From assembly GCA_022865625.1 (NCBI GenBank), contig JALHTB010000082.1:1-27922 (forward strand): DNA of 27,922 bases, in the 5' to 3' direction. The stretch is from Candidatus Bathyarchaeota archaeon. GTDB lineage: Archaea > Thermoproteota > Bathyarchaeia > 40CM-2-53-6 > FEN-987. A model generated the notes under the pieces. It saw only the letters and a list, made by a program, of their open reading frames with translations, did no database searches and was not told the DNA's origin. Shown piece after piece: positions 1 through 7,825 of the stretch; the first letter of the stretch is position 1; every line of letters starts with the position of its first letter. Made by a program: the position numbers and the translations under genes.

Positions 1-393
1 ATCGATGAGGGAACTCCCATCACTCTGACTCTAGTCAGCAGCAAGCCGGGGACGACATGGGTTTCATTGGCGCCATTTGATCTGCAGACTGAATCAATTT
101 CCGGACAGCCTGTTGTTAATGAGATGCTTGGACCCAACCAGACCGGATTGGTCTACTTTGGGAGATCAACAAAGTCCGCAGTGTACTCCCTCAAGATCTC
201 AAGCTGGAACAGCACATACACAATCCGGATCGAATCAAGATGGTCTCGGTTCTTCGACTTCCGATATGGAATAGTGTTCGGAGCCGGACTCATCCCTGCA
301 TCGTTCCTCCTGTTCTACTATGACGGAATCGTCGAGAAACGAGACAAGATGTTTGAGGAAGCCATCAGAAAGGCGAAAGGGGAGAAAGATTAG
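1..393 (+). CDS. C-terminal part of a membrane-anchored extracellular protein (partial, 5' end outside window)
   Basis: The frame is open from the first base, so the start lies outside the window and 130 residues are visible. Most of them look extracytoplasmic: beta-type segments with possible N-glycosylation sequons (NQT, NST). A single hydrophobic segment follows at about residues 88-107 (around YGIVFGAGLIPASFLLFYY), then a short charged cytoplasmic tail rich in Lys and Glu. This gives a type I topology with the C-terminus inside. The TTG at 67 could act as a start but there is no need for it, as the frame continues upstream. I do not recognise a family. The next gene downstream is a decayed one on the opposite strand. 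Confidence 0.7.
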   Translation: MDEGTPITLTLVSSKPGTTWVSLAPFDLQTESISGQPVVNEMLGPNQTGLVYFGRSTKSAVYSLKISSWNSTYTIRIESRWSRFFDFRYGIVFGAGLIPASFLLFYYDGIVEKRDKMFEEAIRKAKGEKD

Positions 394-420
394 GCCCGGA
401 TAGTTCTTCGGAACAGTCCA

Positions 421-1441
421 CTAGTTGCCAGCGTTGTCTTTTCGGCTTTCCACAACACGTTCGTTGACGACATACCTCACATTGGACGGCGTGTGATTAC
501 GAGTCAGGATTCTCGAACCAGCTAACAGCCTCAAATGATAGTTTGCCAGCTGCTGACTCACACCCAAACGTCTCGCTATCTGAGCCTCGGTGATGCCAGG
601 CACTTGCTCTACCAATCGAATAATGGACTCGCAACTCGCCCACGTGCGATAAGGAATCGGCTTCCGGACTTGCGCAATAGAACCTCTGCTTCGTCCCCTC
701 TCTCAATGATTGAATGACTCCCAACCTCTCAAGGATGCGGAGGTGCACCGCAACGTCCCTTGTGTTGCGACGGCTCAGGCGCTTTAGGTCTGACAGGGTC
801 ACTCCGGGCCGCGCCCCTATTCTTCTGAGAAGAATCGCGCATAGACCTGCAGATCCGTCCTTCATCAGGCGTGCCGCAGACAGCGGTAGCAGGCCACTGG
901 CTTTGCCTATGCTTCTGAAGTGGAACCGCCAGGAATGGCAGGTGTCCGCAGCATGAGGAAGCATGAATCTCCCGACTTCAGTCGCGGAGAGAGTCAATCG
1001 ACATCGGAAGTCTGCTGTGGTTCAATGAACCTGGGTCAGAGGTCTGCCTCACCTACACGATGTGGATGTTGTCGAGATCATCGACTATCATGTCGAGGGA
1101 ATCAATCGACGCGGAACGGTCAACAAGGCCTGCGGTCGCAGATCGCGGGCTTCAGGGTCGTAGGTCAAGTACCACAGGCTTGCTCTTCCTTGTGCTGAGA
1201 GATCGTCCCGGTCGATCCATGCGGCATGTATGTTTCCGTTCGAATCGAGTAGGGCGACAACTTCACGTTGTGCAGCGCTCGAGATGACAGACATGGAATT
1301 CGATTGAGCATATGAGGGCACAGCGACAGCCGCAGAGAGATTCACCAGGAAGACTGCGAGGATCAGTGGGGCCCCGACGAAAAGTGACAGGTGGCTGCGT
1401 CTGAGGATTCGCTTACGCTCATCTGCGGAGAACAAGGACAT
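421..1441 (-). pseudogene. Decayed membrane sensor: signal/TM segment, beta-propeller-like repeats, two winged-HTH domains
   Basis: Three frames on the minus strand together spell one protein. The N-terminus (from 1441) has a hydrophobic signal-like stretch ending near VPSYAQS, then a propeller-like motif DSNGNIHAAWIDRDD. Near 1090 the frame must shift to continue with a second copy, VDDLDNIHIV, where the expected Trp codon is TAG. Further down, 497-997 encodes a wHTH (VTLSDLKRLSRRN, VHLRILERLGVI). After another shift, 421-615 encodes a second wHTH (ITEAQIARRLGVSQQLANYH). Archaea commonly join an extracellular sensor to two wHTH domains in one protein. With at least two frameshifts and one or more stops the gene looks dead, unless the assembly is faulty. 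The domain reading is mine by eye. Confidence 0.65.
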
Positions 1442-1635
1442 GTTGTCCTTCTCTCTCCTTGTCTCAACCCGGCCAATTGCGACTTTCTCGAGGAAGGACG
1501 TCTATTAAGCTTCGGCACGTCTGATTCCGACACACTTTTCTCTAGAATCCTGGGCAATGGTTCTTGGGCGATGATGAGAGCTGGTATTGGAGAAACTTGT
1601 GATCGCTGAAACCAGAACAGAGCCCTGTTTTTGAC

Positions 1636-1649
1636 GTAGACATCATTGA
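1636..1649. repeat. Left target-site duplication of the IS
   Basis: The 14-mer gtagacatcattga is repeated exactly at 2577-2590 on the other side of the insertion sequence. The identity of both copies suggests a recent insertion. Confidence 0.85.
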
Positions 1650-1651
1650 AC

Positions 1652-1680
1652 TGCGAAAGTCAAAGACATTCCGGACAGTT
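1652..1680. repeat. Left terminal inverted repeat of the IS
   Basis: This 29-nt end starts tgcgaaagtc and finishes ccggacagtt. It pairs with 2548-2576 with four mismatches. Confidence 0.85.
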
Positions 1681-1712
1681 GTGTAGGATAGTTCGGAATG
1701 TAGTGTTGGCTG

Positions 1713-2549
1713 ATGCGTGGAGAAAGAGACGTACGAAAGCTTAGACGATGGTGCGTACGGCGGCTCCTGGAAGGCTGGTCGATTAGAGACGCCTCAGCCC
1801 ACGCCATGACGCCCAAGAGTACAGTTCATGATTGGTGGATCCGCTTCCAGAGGAAGGGATGGGCGGGGCTGGTCAACGAGTCCAGACGACCGCACATCAT
1901 CCATCGCCTACCAGAGGAAACCGTGGCTAGAATCATTCAGGTTAGACTGCGTGAAGGATGGTGCGGTGAAGCGATCGCCGCATACCTCAACCAGCAGGAA
2001 CGCATCAAGGTAAGCAGCGGCTCCGCGTACAAAGTCCTCAAAGAGAGCAACCTGATCACCAGAACCTACAAGCCTCGAAGACAAAGAACCTACATCCGCT
2101 TCCAGCGTACGCATCCAGACAGCCTATGGCAGCCGGACATCAAATACTACGGGGACGAGTACCTGATCGCGTACCTAGACGACTGCAGCCGATACGTTCC
2201 AGCCATAGAACTCTACACGGAAGCAACAACCGAAAACCTCCTCAACCTCACAGACGACGCGTTAAGCCACGGAAGAACCCCCAGCCAGGTGCTCAGCGAC
2301 CACGGACCCCAATACTACAGCAACAACAGCAAGAGCAGATTCACCCTATACCTAGAAGCACATGGCATAATGCACATCACGGGTTCCATTGGAAAACCTA
2401 CAACGCAAGGCAAGATCGAACGTTTCTGGCAGACGTTCGAACTCTACTATCCACGATTCAACGACCTGAACCAATTCAGAGAATACTACAACAACAAACC
2501 TCACAGAAGCCTTAACTACAAAACCCCAGCCCAAATATACCTCAACTAA
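1713..2549 (+). CDS. IS481-family transposase (DDE integrase)
   Basis: This 278-residue protein catalyses cut/join transposition of the surrounding element. The N-terminus (residues 1-60) is a helix-turn-helix (WSIRDASAHAMTPKSTVHDWW), followed by a second HTH-like region to about 115. The rve (RNase H fold) catalytic core follows, with probable acidic triad D142 (QPDIKYY), D196 (LSDHGPQYY) and E236 (GKIERFW). The C-terminal tail, YNNKPHRSLNYKTPAQIY, is the rve_3 signature typical of IS481 and IS3-like enzymes. It is full length without frameshift. The ATG at 1713 is the first start inside the left inverted repeat. Its base composition, with AAC- and CCC-rich codons late in the gene, differs from its neighbours. 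Confidence 0.9.
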   Translation: MRGERDVRKLRRWCVRRLLEGWSIRDASAHAMTPKSTVHDWWIRFQRKGWAGLVNESRRPHIIHRLPEETVARIIQVRLREGWCGEAIAAYLNQQERIKVSSGSAYKVLKESNLITRTYKPRRQRTYIRFQRTHPDSLWQPDIKYYGDEYLIAYLDDCSRYVPAIELYTEATTENLLNLTDDALSHGRTPSQVLSDHGPQYYSNNSKSRFTLYLEAHGIMHITGSIGKPTTQGKIERFWQTFELYYPRFNDLNQFREYYNNKPHRSLNYKTPAQIYLN

Positions 2550-2576
2550 CTGTCCGGCATGTCATTGACTCCCGCA
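2548..2576. repeat. Right terminal inverted repeat of the IS
   Basis: This starts aactgtccgg and ends actcccgca. It is the complement of the left end with four mismatches and overlaps the transposase stop codon. Confidence 0.85.
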
Positions 2577-2590
2577 GTAGACATCATTGA
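2577..2590. repeat. Right target-site duplication of the IS
   Basis: An exact second copy of gtagacatcattga, directly after the right inverted repeat. Confidence 0.85.
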
Positions 2591-2598
2591 CCACAACG

Positions 2599-2607
2599 TT
2601 TATTTTT
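2599..2607 (+). promoter_or_regulatory. Probable TATA box of the ribosomal protein cluster
   Basis: The AT-rich box tttattttt stands alone in the 114 bp between the IS target duplication and the rpl2 start. Transcription would begin near 2628, giving a leader of roughly 75 nt. No gene is visible in that leader. Confidence 0.5.
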
Positions 2608-2704
2608 GGTCCGCTGTGTGACTTCGAAAGACTAGGCTGACCGGCCTCTTGAGCAAGCCAAAGCTCGAAATCAGAGAGGTACAGGTCGTCTTGAGGCGGA
2701 ATAG

Positions 2705-3448
2705 ATGGGTCTGCGAATACGCGTTCAGAGAAGAGGAAGAGGAGGCTCTGCATTCAAAGCACACGTCTATCGTAGAATCGCACCCGTCTCATATCCTCCG
2801 TTGATGGTCCCCGACGCAACAGGCCGCGTGGATGGCACCATTGTTGACATTATGCACGAGTCCGGGCGAGGGACCCCGATCGCACTTGTCCAGTTCTCTG
2901 ACGGCAAGACCTGTTGCTTGAGTGCTCCAGAGGGAGTTCTCGTCAGCCAGACCATCTCTCGCGGAGACGAATCTCCTCCGGAGATCGGCAATATTCTTCC
3001 GGTTGGGAAGATTCCTGAAGGCACGATGATCTGCAACATCGAGAGAGAGCCGGGAGACGGTGGCAAAATCGCGAAAGCCTCCGGCACTCACGCGATGGTT
3101 GTTGCCCACAGACCCGGCGGAACAGAGCTGAGGCTGCCATCAGGAACATCCGTCTCCATACCTGATAGATGCAGGGCCACGATTGGCGTTGTTAGTGGTG
3201 CAGGCAGAACTGAGAAGCCATTCATGAAGGCTGGAGCACGAAGAGCCTTGCTGATGGCAAGAGGAAGACTGTGGCCGATCACAAAGGGGCAAGCCATGGT
3301 CTCAGCTGCACACCCGCACGGTGGAGGACGACACAAACACGCCGGCAAACCGACAACAGTCTCGAGAAATACTCCACCGGGACGGAAGGTCGGACTCATA
3401 GCAGCCAGGCAAAGCGGCCGATCAAAGAGGCAGAAACGATCGGGGTAA
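2705..3448 (+). CDS. rpl2: Large ribosomal subunit protein uL2 (L2)
   Basis: uL2 binds 23S rRNA close to the peptidyl transferase centre and is needed for subunit joining. The 247-residue protein has the archaeal form of the C-terminal signature, [14 protein letters not shown], then [12 protein letters not shown], with a basic tail. The N-terminus [20 protein letters not shown] is also archaeal in type, and the length is normal for archaea. A weak purine stretch (gaggcgga) precedes the ATG. It heads a same-strand cluster with uS8, uL18 and uL30, with gaps of 7, 24 and 6 nt. In most archaea uL2 sits in the S10 operon after L23, so its position directly before uS8 is unusual. Confidence 0.95.
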   Translation: MGLRIRVQRRGRGGSAFKAHVYRRIAPVSYPPLMVPDATGRVDGTIVDIMHESGRGTPIALVQFSDGKTCCLSAPEGVLVSQTISRGDESPPEIGNILPVGKIPEGTMICNIEREPGDGGKIAKASGTHAMVVAHRPGGTELRLPSGTSVSIPDRCRATIGVVSGAGRTEKPFMKAGARRALLMARGRLWPITKGQAMVSAAHPHGGGRHKHAGKPTTVSRNTPPGRKVGLIAARQSGRSKRQKRSG

Positions 3449-3455
3449 ACTGAGA

Positions 3456-3848
3456 ATGACGCTACTGGATCCTCTCGCAAACGCCCTCTCGACACTGAGC
3501 AACAACGAACGAAGACACAAACGCGAATGCATCGTCTGGCCAGCTTCGAAACTGATGGGGCAAGTCCTGCGAGTGATGCAAAAGAATGGGTACATCGGAG
3601 AGTTCGAGTATATTGACGATGGACGATCGGGGAAGTTCAGAGTTCAGCTGCTCGGCCGCATCAATAGCTGCGCAGTCATCAAACCCCGCTACTCTGTGAA
3701 AGTTGACAGAATAGAGGAATGGGAGAAGAGATACCTTCCATCCAGAGAAGTTGGACTGCTCATCGTGAGCAGCCCAGGCGAGGTCCTGTCCCAACGCGAA
3801 GCGAAGGAACACAAAGTGGGCGGTAGACTACTCGCCTACGTATACTAG
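3456..3848 (+). CDS. rps8: Small ribosomal subunit protein uS8 (S8)
   Basis: uS8 is a primary 16S rRNA binding protein of the 30S central domain. The 130-residue protein has the usual archaeal length. The N-terminal domain starts [21 protein letters not shown], and the C-terminus [10 protein letters not shown] is the archaeal/eukaryotic signature. The start codon lies 7 nt after the uL2 stop, so co-transcription is very likely. In the usual spc operon uS8 is followed by uL6, eL32 and eL19; here those are absent and uL18 follows at once. Confidence 0.95.
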   Translation: MTLLDPLANALSTLSNNERRHKRECIVWPASKLMGQVLRVMQKNGYIGEFEYIDDGRSGKFRVQLLGRINSCAVIKPRYSVKVDRIEEWEKRYLPSREVGLLIVSSPGEVLSQREAKEHKVGGRLLAYVY

Positions 3849-3872
3849 ATGACCTATGAGAGCTGATCGCAG

Positions 3873-4469
3873 ATGGTAAAGGGCTCGCAGTACAACCTTC
3901 GCTACCGAAGGAGAAGAAGCGGAACTACCGACTATAGGAAGAGAAAGCGACTGGTCCTTTCCGGTCTGCCGCGACTAGTCGTCCGACCCGCAAACAAGCA
4001 CATCACAGTTCAGATCGTTGAAGCACAAGCAACAGGCGACAGGGTCCTAGCATCCGCGCATTCATCCGAACTGAAAGAGTACGCCTGGAAGGGTCCCGGC
4101 GGAAACCTTCCCGCAGCGTATCTGACGGGAAGCTTGGCCGGGTACAGAGCAAAGAGTAAGGGAATTCAGACCGCAATTCTTGATGTGGGAAGAAGACCTG
4201 TCACTCCGGGATCACGACTCTTCGCTGCAATGAGCGGAGCCGTAGATTCTGGGATAGAGGTACCACATGGCGGGGAAATCCTGCCTGTGAAGGAGAGGGT
4301 GCGAGGCGAGCATATTGCCGCTTATGGGAAGGTCCTCTCTCAGAACGCTGATTTGTACCAGAAGCGTTTCTCAAGTTACTTGAAGCACAAACTCAAGCCT
4401 GAAGACATACCTGCACACTTTGACCAGGTACGCGAGAAGATCTCACACTCCTTTGAGAAGACAGCGTGA
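3873..4469 (+). CDS. rpl18: Large ribosomal subunit protein uL18 (L18)
   Basis: uL18 binds 5S rRNA and helps anchor it in the central protuberance. At 198 residues it has the archaeal length, longer than bacterial L18. Recognisable parts are the N-terminal YNLRYRRRRSGTTDYRKR, the core segment RLVVRPANKHITVQIVEA, and AILDVGRRPVTPGSRLFAA. The gene is 24 nt after uS8 and 6 nt before uL30. The uS5 gene that normally separates uL18 from uL30 is missing from this locus. Confidence 0.95.
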   Translation: MVKGSQYNLRYRRRRSGTTDYRKRKRLVLSGLPRLVVRPANKHITVQIVEAQATGDRVLASAHSSELKEYAWKGPGGNLPAAYLTGSLAGYRAKSKGIQTAILDVGRRPVTPGSRLFAAMSGAVDSGIEVPHGGEILPVKERVRGEHIAAYGKVLSQNADLYQKRFSSYLKHKLKPEDIPAHFDQVREKISHSFEKTA

Positions 4470-4475
4470 GCATAG

Positions 4476-5102
4476 TTGAGCAAGAAAGCGAAGACCATAC
4501 ACCCCAAGCGAGAGAAGAAGGCAGAGAAGCCTGCGAGAAAAGTCACGAAGCCTCGTCGTGCTCCAAAACCGGTGCAGCCTCCAAAGCCTATCGAGAAAGC
4601 CGTCGAGAAGGAACGGGAACCCGTCGAAGGATACCTTATCGCCATTCGCATTGACGGAACGCCAACCGTAAGACACCCTGAAGAATCAACACTCAATGCT
4701 CTTAGAATGAAGACCCGTTTTAGCGCGGTCTTGCTGCGAGACAACCCCTCGGTCAGGGGCATGCTTCAACGAGTGAAGGACTACGTCACCTGGGCTGAGG
4801 CGAAGAAAGATGATCTTAAGTTGCTTCTGTCAAACCGTGCAAGGACTCCGGAGGGTCTCGGGATCACCAGCAAGTTCGTGAAGGAGAAGGTCAATCTTGC
4901 TGGGATGACTGAGTTCATGTCTGAGCTCCACTCGGGCAAGTTGACACTCGAGAGGCTGTGGGGAACAGGCGTCAAGCCGGTGTTTCGTCTTCATCCGCCC
5001 AGGGGGGGCTTCAAGAGGAACTCGAAGCGCTCATTCTCATACGGCGGCGAGCTGGGCTATCGAAAGGACGGTCTACACGATCTACTTGTAAAGATGTGCT
5101 GA
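4476..5102 (+). CDS. rpl30: Large ribosomal subunit protein uL30 (L30) with a basic N-terminal extension
   Basis: The 208-residue protein ends with the archaeal uL30 signature KPVFRLHPPRGGFKRNSKR followed by a GYR segment. The core begins near residue 50 (EGYLIAIRIDG). Residues 1-48 form a Lys/Pro/Ala/Glu-rich extension (KKAKTIHPKREKKAEKPARK and on), which is not part of the standard fold and is probably disordered, rRNA-contacting tail. Archaeal uL30 is usually about 150-160 residues, so the extension accounts for the extra length. I take the TTG at 4476 as the start because it lies 6 nt after the uL18 stop. uL15 and secY, its usual followers, are absent, and a minus-strand gene converges at its end. 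Confidence 0.92.
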   Translation: MSKKAKTIHPKREKKAEKPARKVTKPRRAPKPVQPPKPIEKAVEKEREPVEGYLIAIRIDGTPTVRHPEESTLNALRMKTRFSAVLLRDNPSVRGMLQRVKDYVTWAEAKKDDLKLLLSNRARTPEGLGITSKFVKEKVNLAGMTEFMSELHSGKLTLERLWGTGVKPVFRLHPPRGGFKRNSKRSFSYGGELGYRKDGLHDLLVKMC

Positions 5103-5137
5103 GCGCTCTTCGGACCTGGAGATGTCCTGAGAACGCG

Positions 5138-5701
5138 CTAGTCCTTGACGATGGATCTTATTGGGCAGAGGGTCTCTGTTTGGACAATGTCATTGATCTT
5201 GGCGATTTCCCCAGTGACTATCCTTGCGGCTCTTTCTGCAACCGATGGAACAATTCCCTTCTCGAACTCCAACACAGCAAGAACATCGGACTTGCCAAGA
5301 AGTAGATGTGATTCGACGACTTCATCATACTTCATTACCTGATTCATGACTTGCTGCTCCTTGCCCAACTTCGCGCTAATGAAGACAAACGCGTACGCCC
5401 TTCGTTCCGGACGTACCAAGTGCGCTTCTCGCATTCTCGAGATTGCGGGGACGATTGTGTTCGTGTCCCTGACGAGGGGCATTTTCCGGATCTTTCCAGT
5501 GACAATGTCCACCATGTGTTCTCTGGGGTCGACTGGTGCTTCTTCGAATGCTAGAGTGGCTATGATGTCCCATTTCCCCGCGAGGAGGTGAGTCTCTCTC
5601 ACATGTGGGACCTTCATCAGACGGGCCATCAACACGTCTTCCTTGCCCGTCTGTGATCGGATCATCTCAAAGGCTTTCACAAGTCTTGCCAAGACGGTCA
5701 C
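5138..5701 (-). CDS. Tandem Lrp/AsnC ligand-binding (RAM) domains without DNA-binding domain
   Basis: The 187-residue protein contains two consecutive RAM (alpha-beta sandwich, AsnC-type C-terminal) domains, at about residues 12-83 and 100-180. Each shows the pattern 'GKEDVLMARLMKVPHVRETH', then a glycine-turn segment (LLAGKWDII; LLLGKSDVL), then 'IVTG-I-K'. No helix-turn-helix precedes either domain. Stand-alone RAM domain proteins in archaea bind amino acids or small effectors and can modulate full Lrp regulators by mixed oligomer formation. Here two are fused, so it may be a pseudo-dimer. Its target is unknown. It is transcribed in the same direction as the protease gene, 53 nt downstream of that gene. 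Confidence 0.8.
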   Translation of the reverse strand: MTVLARLVKAFEMIRSQTGKEDVLMARLMKVPHVRETHLLAGKWDIIATLAFEEAPVDPREHMVDIVTGKIRKMPLVRDTNTIVPAISRMREAHLVRPERRAYAFVFISAKLGKEQQVMNQVMKYDEVVESHLLLGKSDVLAVLEFEKGIVPSVAERAARIVTGEIAKINDIVQTETLCPIRSIVKD

Positions 5702-5754
5702 GACGAATGATCGTAATGGATTTCCGGCATATATGATATTTCATTGCAGTTGGA

Positions 5755-7758
5755 CTACTGGTATCTCTGGCAATTGTAGCAATACCATCTGCCGTACTCA
5801 GGAATCCAGGTAAGCTGCTTTCCACATCCGGAGCACCATCTAGCTTGCTGGGTAAGCACAGGGCTCGGCGTGGCTTTCGGCTCTTGCTTCCTCCGGAAGA
5901 AGATGTACGCAGCTAGCAAGCCCAGTATGAAGCTGCCAATTGCCCCGAGAGTTGTAGACACTTCAGAGGGTATGAATCCACCTCCCATTAAGCGCGCTTT
6001 CACAGCGGAGAGCAGTGCGTCTACACTATCCTTGACGGCCTTTCCGTACTCCATGGCAGAGTACGCTTTCTCTGCCTTGTTGATGCTTGCTCTCGCGGCT
6101 GAGATTTCTCCTTGGTTGATCAGAACGTTAGAGGTTTCCGCAAGCAGTTCTTCTGTTTGGCGCAGCAGTTGATCGGCTTGGCCGCGGGCAAGCGCATCTT
6201 GGTCGAAGATGCTGAAACCCTGCTCGTATGGGTAGTATGCCATGACTGATGCAACGAAATTCTCGGTTGGATCATACGAGGTCGCGAAGGGGTGCATCAG
6301 GCCTAACATGTGGCCAACTTCGTGAATCACCGTGTTGGTGAAACCGAAGCCTTTCCCGGGTTGTGCTGGGTCCGCAGACTCACCTCTCGTGAAGTCATTC
6401 GTCGAGTGACTTATCAGCACAAGATCATAGAGCGCGACCCCCCAAATCGTTCGGTCGAAATCCAGTTCGGAAATCATCTCTTTGTACGTAAACCCGAACT
6501 GGTATTCGCCTGTGAATGCGAATGCGAATACTGGAATGTCGTATTCTTCGAGATCTCGTTTCACTTCCATGAAGTCCTTGATGTGGCCTTGACCACTCTC
6601 GCTGAGCCACTGGTAGACTGGGCGAGCATCTACGAATGGCGAATCAGGCGGCACCCCATATTTCGCCGGACTCCGCGAATTCACGATCGTTCGTTGGAGA
6701 TCCGGATAGTCTCGGATGTTTACGTACTTGGTCTCGGCAGTGACATTCGCCCAAGGTACCAAGGTCCTCCATTCCTTGACTGCAGCTTCTTGGTCGAAAG
6801 TCTTGGCTATGGATGGATCTGTCGTGCCAGTTCGGTTGTCAATCACCACAATCTTCACTTTGTATGATGACGAGTAGTTGATTGGATAGACAAAATCCGG
6901 TGTGAAGAGATTGTAGACCACTCCCGAGATGTAGTCTGCCAGGTATTGGTTGAACCAAGTCTTTCCATACGGTGTTGAGACATCGATGTCATTCACCGCA
7001 TACGCAAGCTGTATCGGCAGTTGCTCAGCTGTCTCCTCAGGCCCAGCTGAGAGGTCCGCAAAGAAAATCCTCGAATGTCCGCCCCAAGCTGTCATATATC
7101 TTCGGTTGAGCTTGATTCCAAGATCACTGTCTACGTAGGTCTTGTTATAGAAATGAGGCGTGAACTCAACATTCTTGCCTTGAAGTGCAAGCTGTAATTG
7201 GTCAACCGTTGTTGACGGCAGGCGATTTGAGAAATCCGCGAGCACGAGCACGTAGCCGGCGTCGGGAAAGCCACCATACTCAGACTGGTGTTCAACCAGC
7301 CACTCTTCCACATCGTCGGCCGCATAGTATGTGTTACTGCTTGCGACCGGGAAATGCGTATAGTTCCAGTCGTAGCCGGTTCCGATCTTGAAGTATGAAA
7401 TGTTCCAAATCACGTTCTGGCGCCACTCTTTCTTCTCGTTGGATTCCAGGAACTGAACCAAATCGTTTGTGAACGCTTCGCTTGGAAAAGCGTACTCGTA
7501 TTTCAATGAGTATTGAGTGTTCGTGCTGACGCCTGGAATCTGAAATAGCTGGTATCGCCTTTCTGGAGAATTCCACTTGAGGTAGTCTTTGTCGATGAGC
7601 TTCTCATCAAATCCGACCAGGACCACCTTTATGTCAAATGATGAGGTTCGAGTCGCAGCAGAGCTGACAATGTTCTGTTGCTGCGCAAATACAGTCGGAA
7701 ACGGAAGGGAAACTAGCAGAACTGCGAGAAGGGCGAACATGAAACGTCTGGCTTTCAA
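5755..7758 (-). CDS. Secreted, membrane-anchored metzincin-like zinc protease with C-terminal zinc ribbon
   Basis: Counting from the TTG at 7758 the protein has 667 residues. A signal peptide at 1-26 (MKARRFMFALLAVLLVSLPF...FAQ) leads to a large extracellular part. The catalytic motif HEVGHMLGLMH (about 479-489) matches HExxHxxGxxH, and a Met-turn SVMAYY follows near 506, so this is a metzincin-like metalloprotease. A helical segment (about 520-585), a transmembrane helix (about 602-622) and a cytoplasmic zinc ribbon (CSGCGK...YCYNC, about 642-663) complete it. I prefer TTG 7758, or ATG 7740, over the longest reading from 7857. The longest start would overlap the next gene and lie upstream of the TATA box at 7792-7799, and only the shorter forms give a normal signal peptide. 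Confidence 0.82.
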   Translation of the reverse strand: MKARRFMFALLAVLLVSLPFPTVFAQQQNIVSSAATRTSSFDIKVVLVGFDEKLIDKDYLKWNSPERRYQLFQIPGVSTNTQYSLKYEYAFPSEAFTNDLVQFLESNEKKEWRQNVIWNISYFKIGTGYDWNYTHFPVASSNTYYAADDVEEWLVEHQSEYGGFPDAGYVLVLADFSNRLPSTTVDQLQLALQGKNVEFTPHFYNKTYVDSDLGIKLNRRYMTAWGGHSRIFFADLSAGPEETAEQLPIQLAYAVNDIDVSTPYGKTWFNQYLADYISGVVYNLFTPDFVYPINYSSSYKVKIVVIDNRTGTTDPSIAKTFDQEAAVKEWRTLVPWANVTAETKYVNIRDYPDLQRTIVNSRSPAKYGVPPDSPFVDARPVYQWLSESGQGHIKDFMEVKRDLEEYDIPVFAFAFTGEYQFGFTYKEMISELDFDRTIWGVALYDLVLISHSTNDFTRGESADPAQPGKGFGFTNTVIHEVGHMLGLMHPFATSYDPTENFVASVMAYYPYEQGFSIFDQDALARGQADQLLRQTEELLAETSNVLINQGEISAARASINKAEKAYSAMEYGKAVKDSVDALLSAVKARLMGGGFIPSEVSTTLGAIGSFILGLLAAYIFFRRKQEPKATPSPVLTQQARWCSGCGKQLTWIPEYGRWYCYNCQRYQ

Positions 7759-7791
7759 GAGTAGATCGTCTACGCAAGGAGAAACTCGCGC

Positions 7792-7799
7792 TAATAAAT
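7792..7799 (-). promoter_or_regulatory. Probable TATA box of the protease gene
   Basis: On the minus strand this reads atttatta. It lies about 34 nt before the TTG at 7758, so transcription would start some 10 nt ahead of translation, as in nearly leaderless archaeal mRNAs. This position argues against the upstream start at 7857. Confidence 0.45.
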
Positions 7800-7825
7800 G
7801 ACGCCCAAATCCGAAAGAGAATATT

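Larger units (their letters stand above)
1650..2576 (+). mobile_element. Complete IS481-type insertion sequence, about 0.93 kb
   Basis: A single transposase gene lies between imperfect terminal inverted repeats. The left end is 1652-1680 and the right end 2548-2576; 25 of 29 positions match, and both inner ends read ccggacagtt or its complement. Outside both ends is a 14-bp direct repeat. The element therefore has all the parts of a transposition-competent IS. The transposase stop codon lies within the right inverted repeat. It landed between the decayed sensor gene and the promoter of the ribosomal protein cluster, with its right edge about 20 bp from the TATA box of rpl2. Confidence 0.88.
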
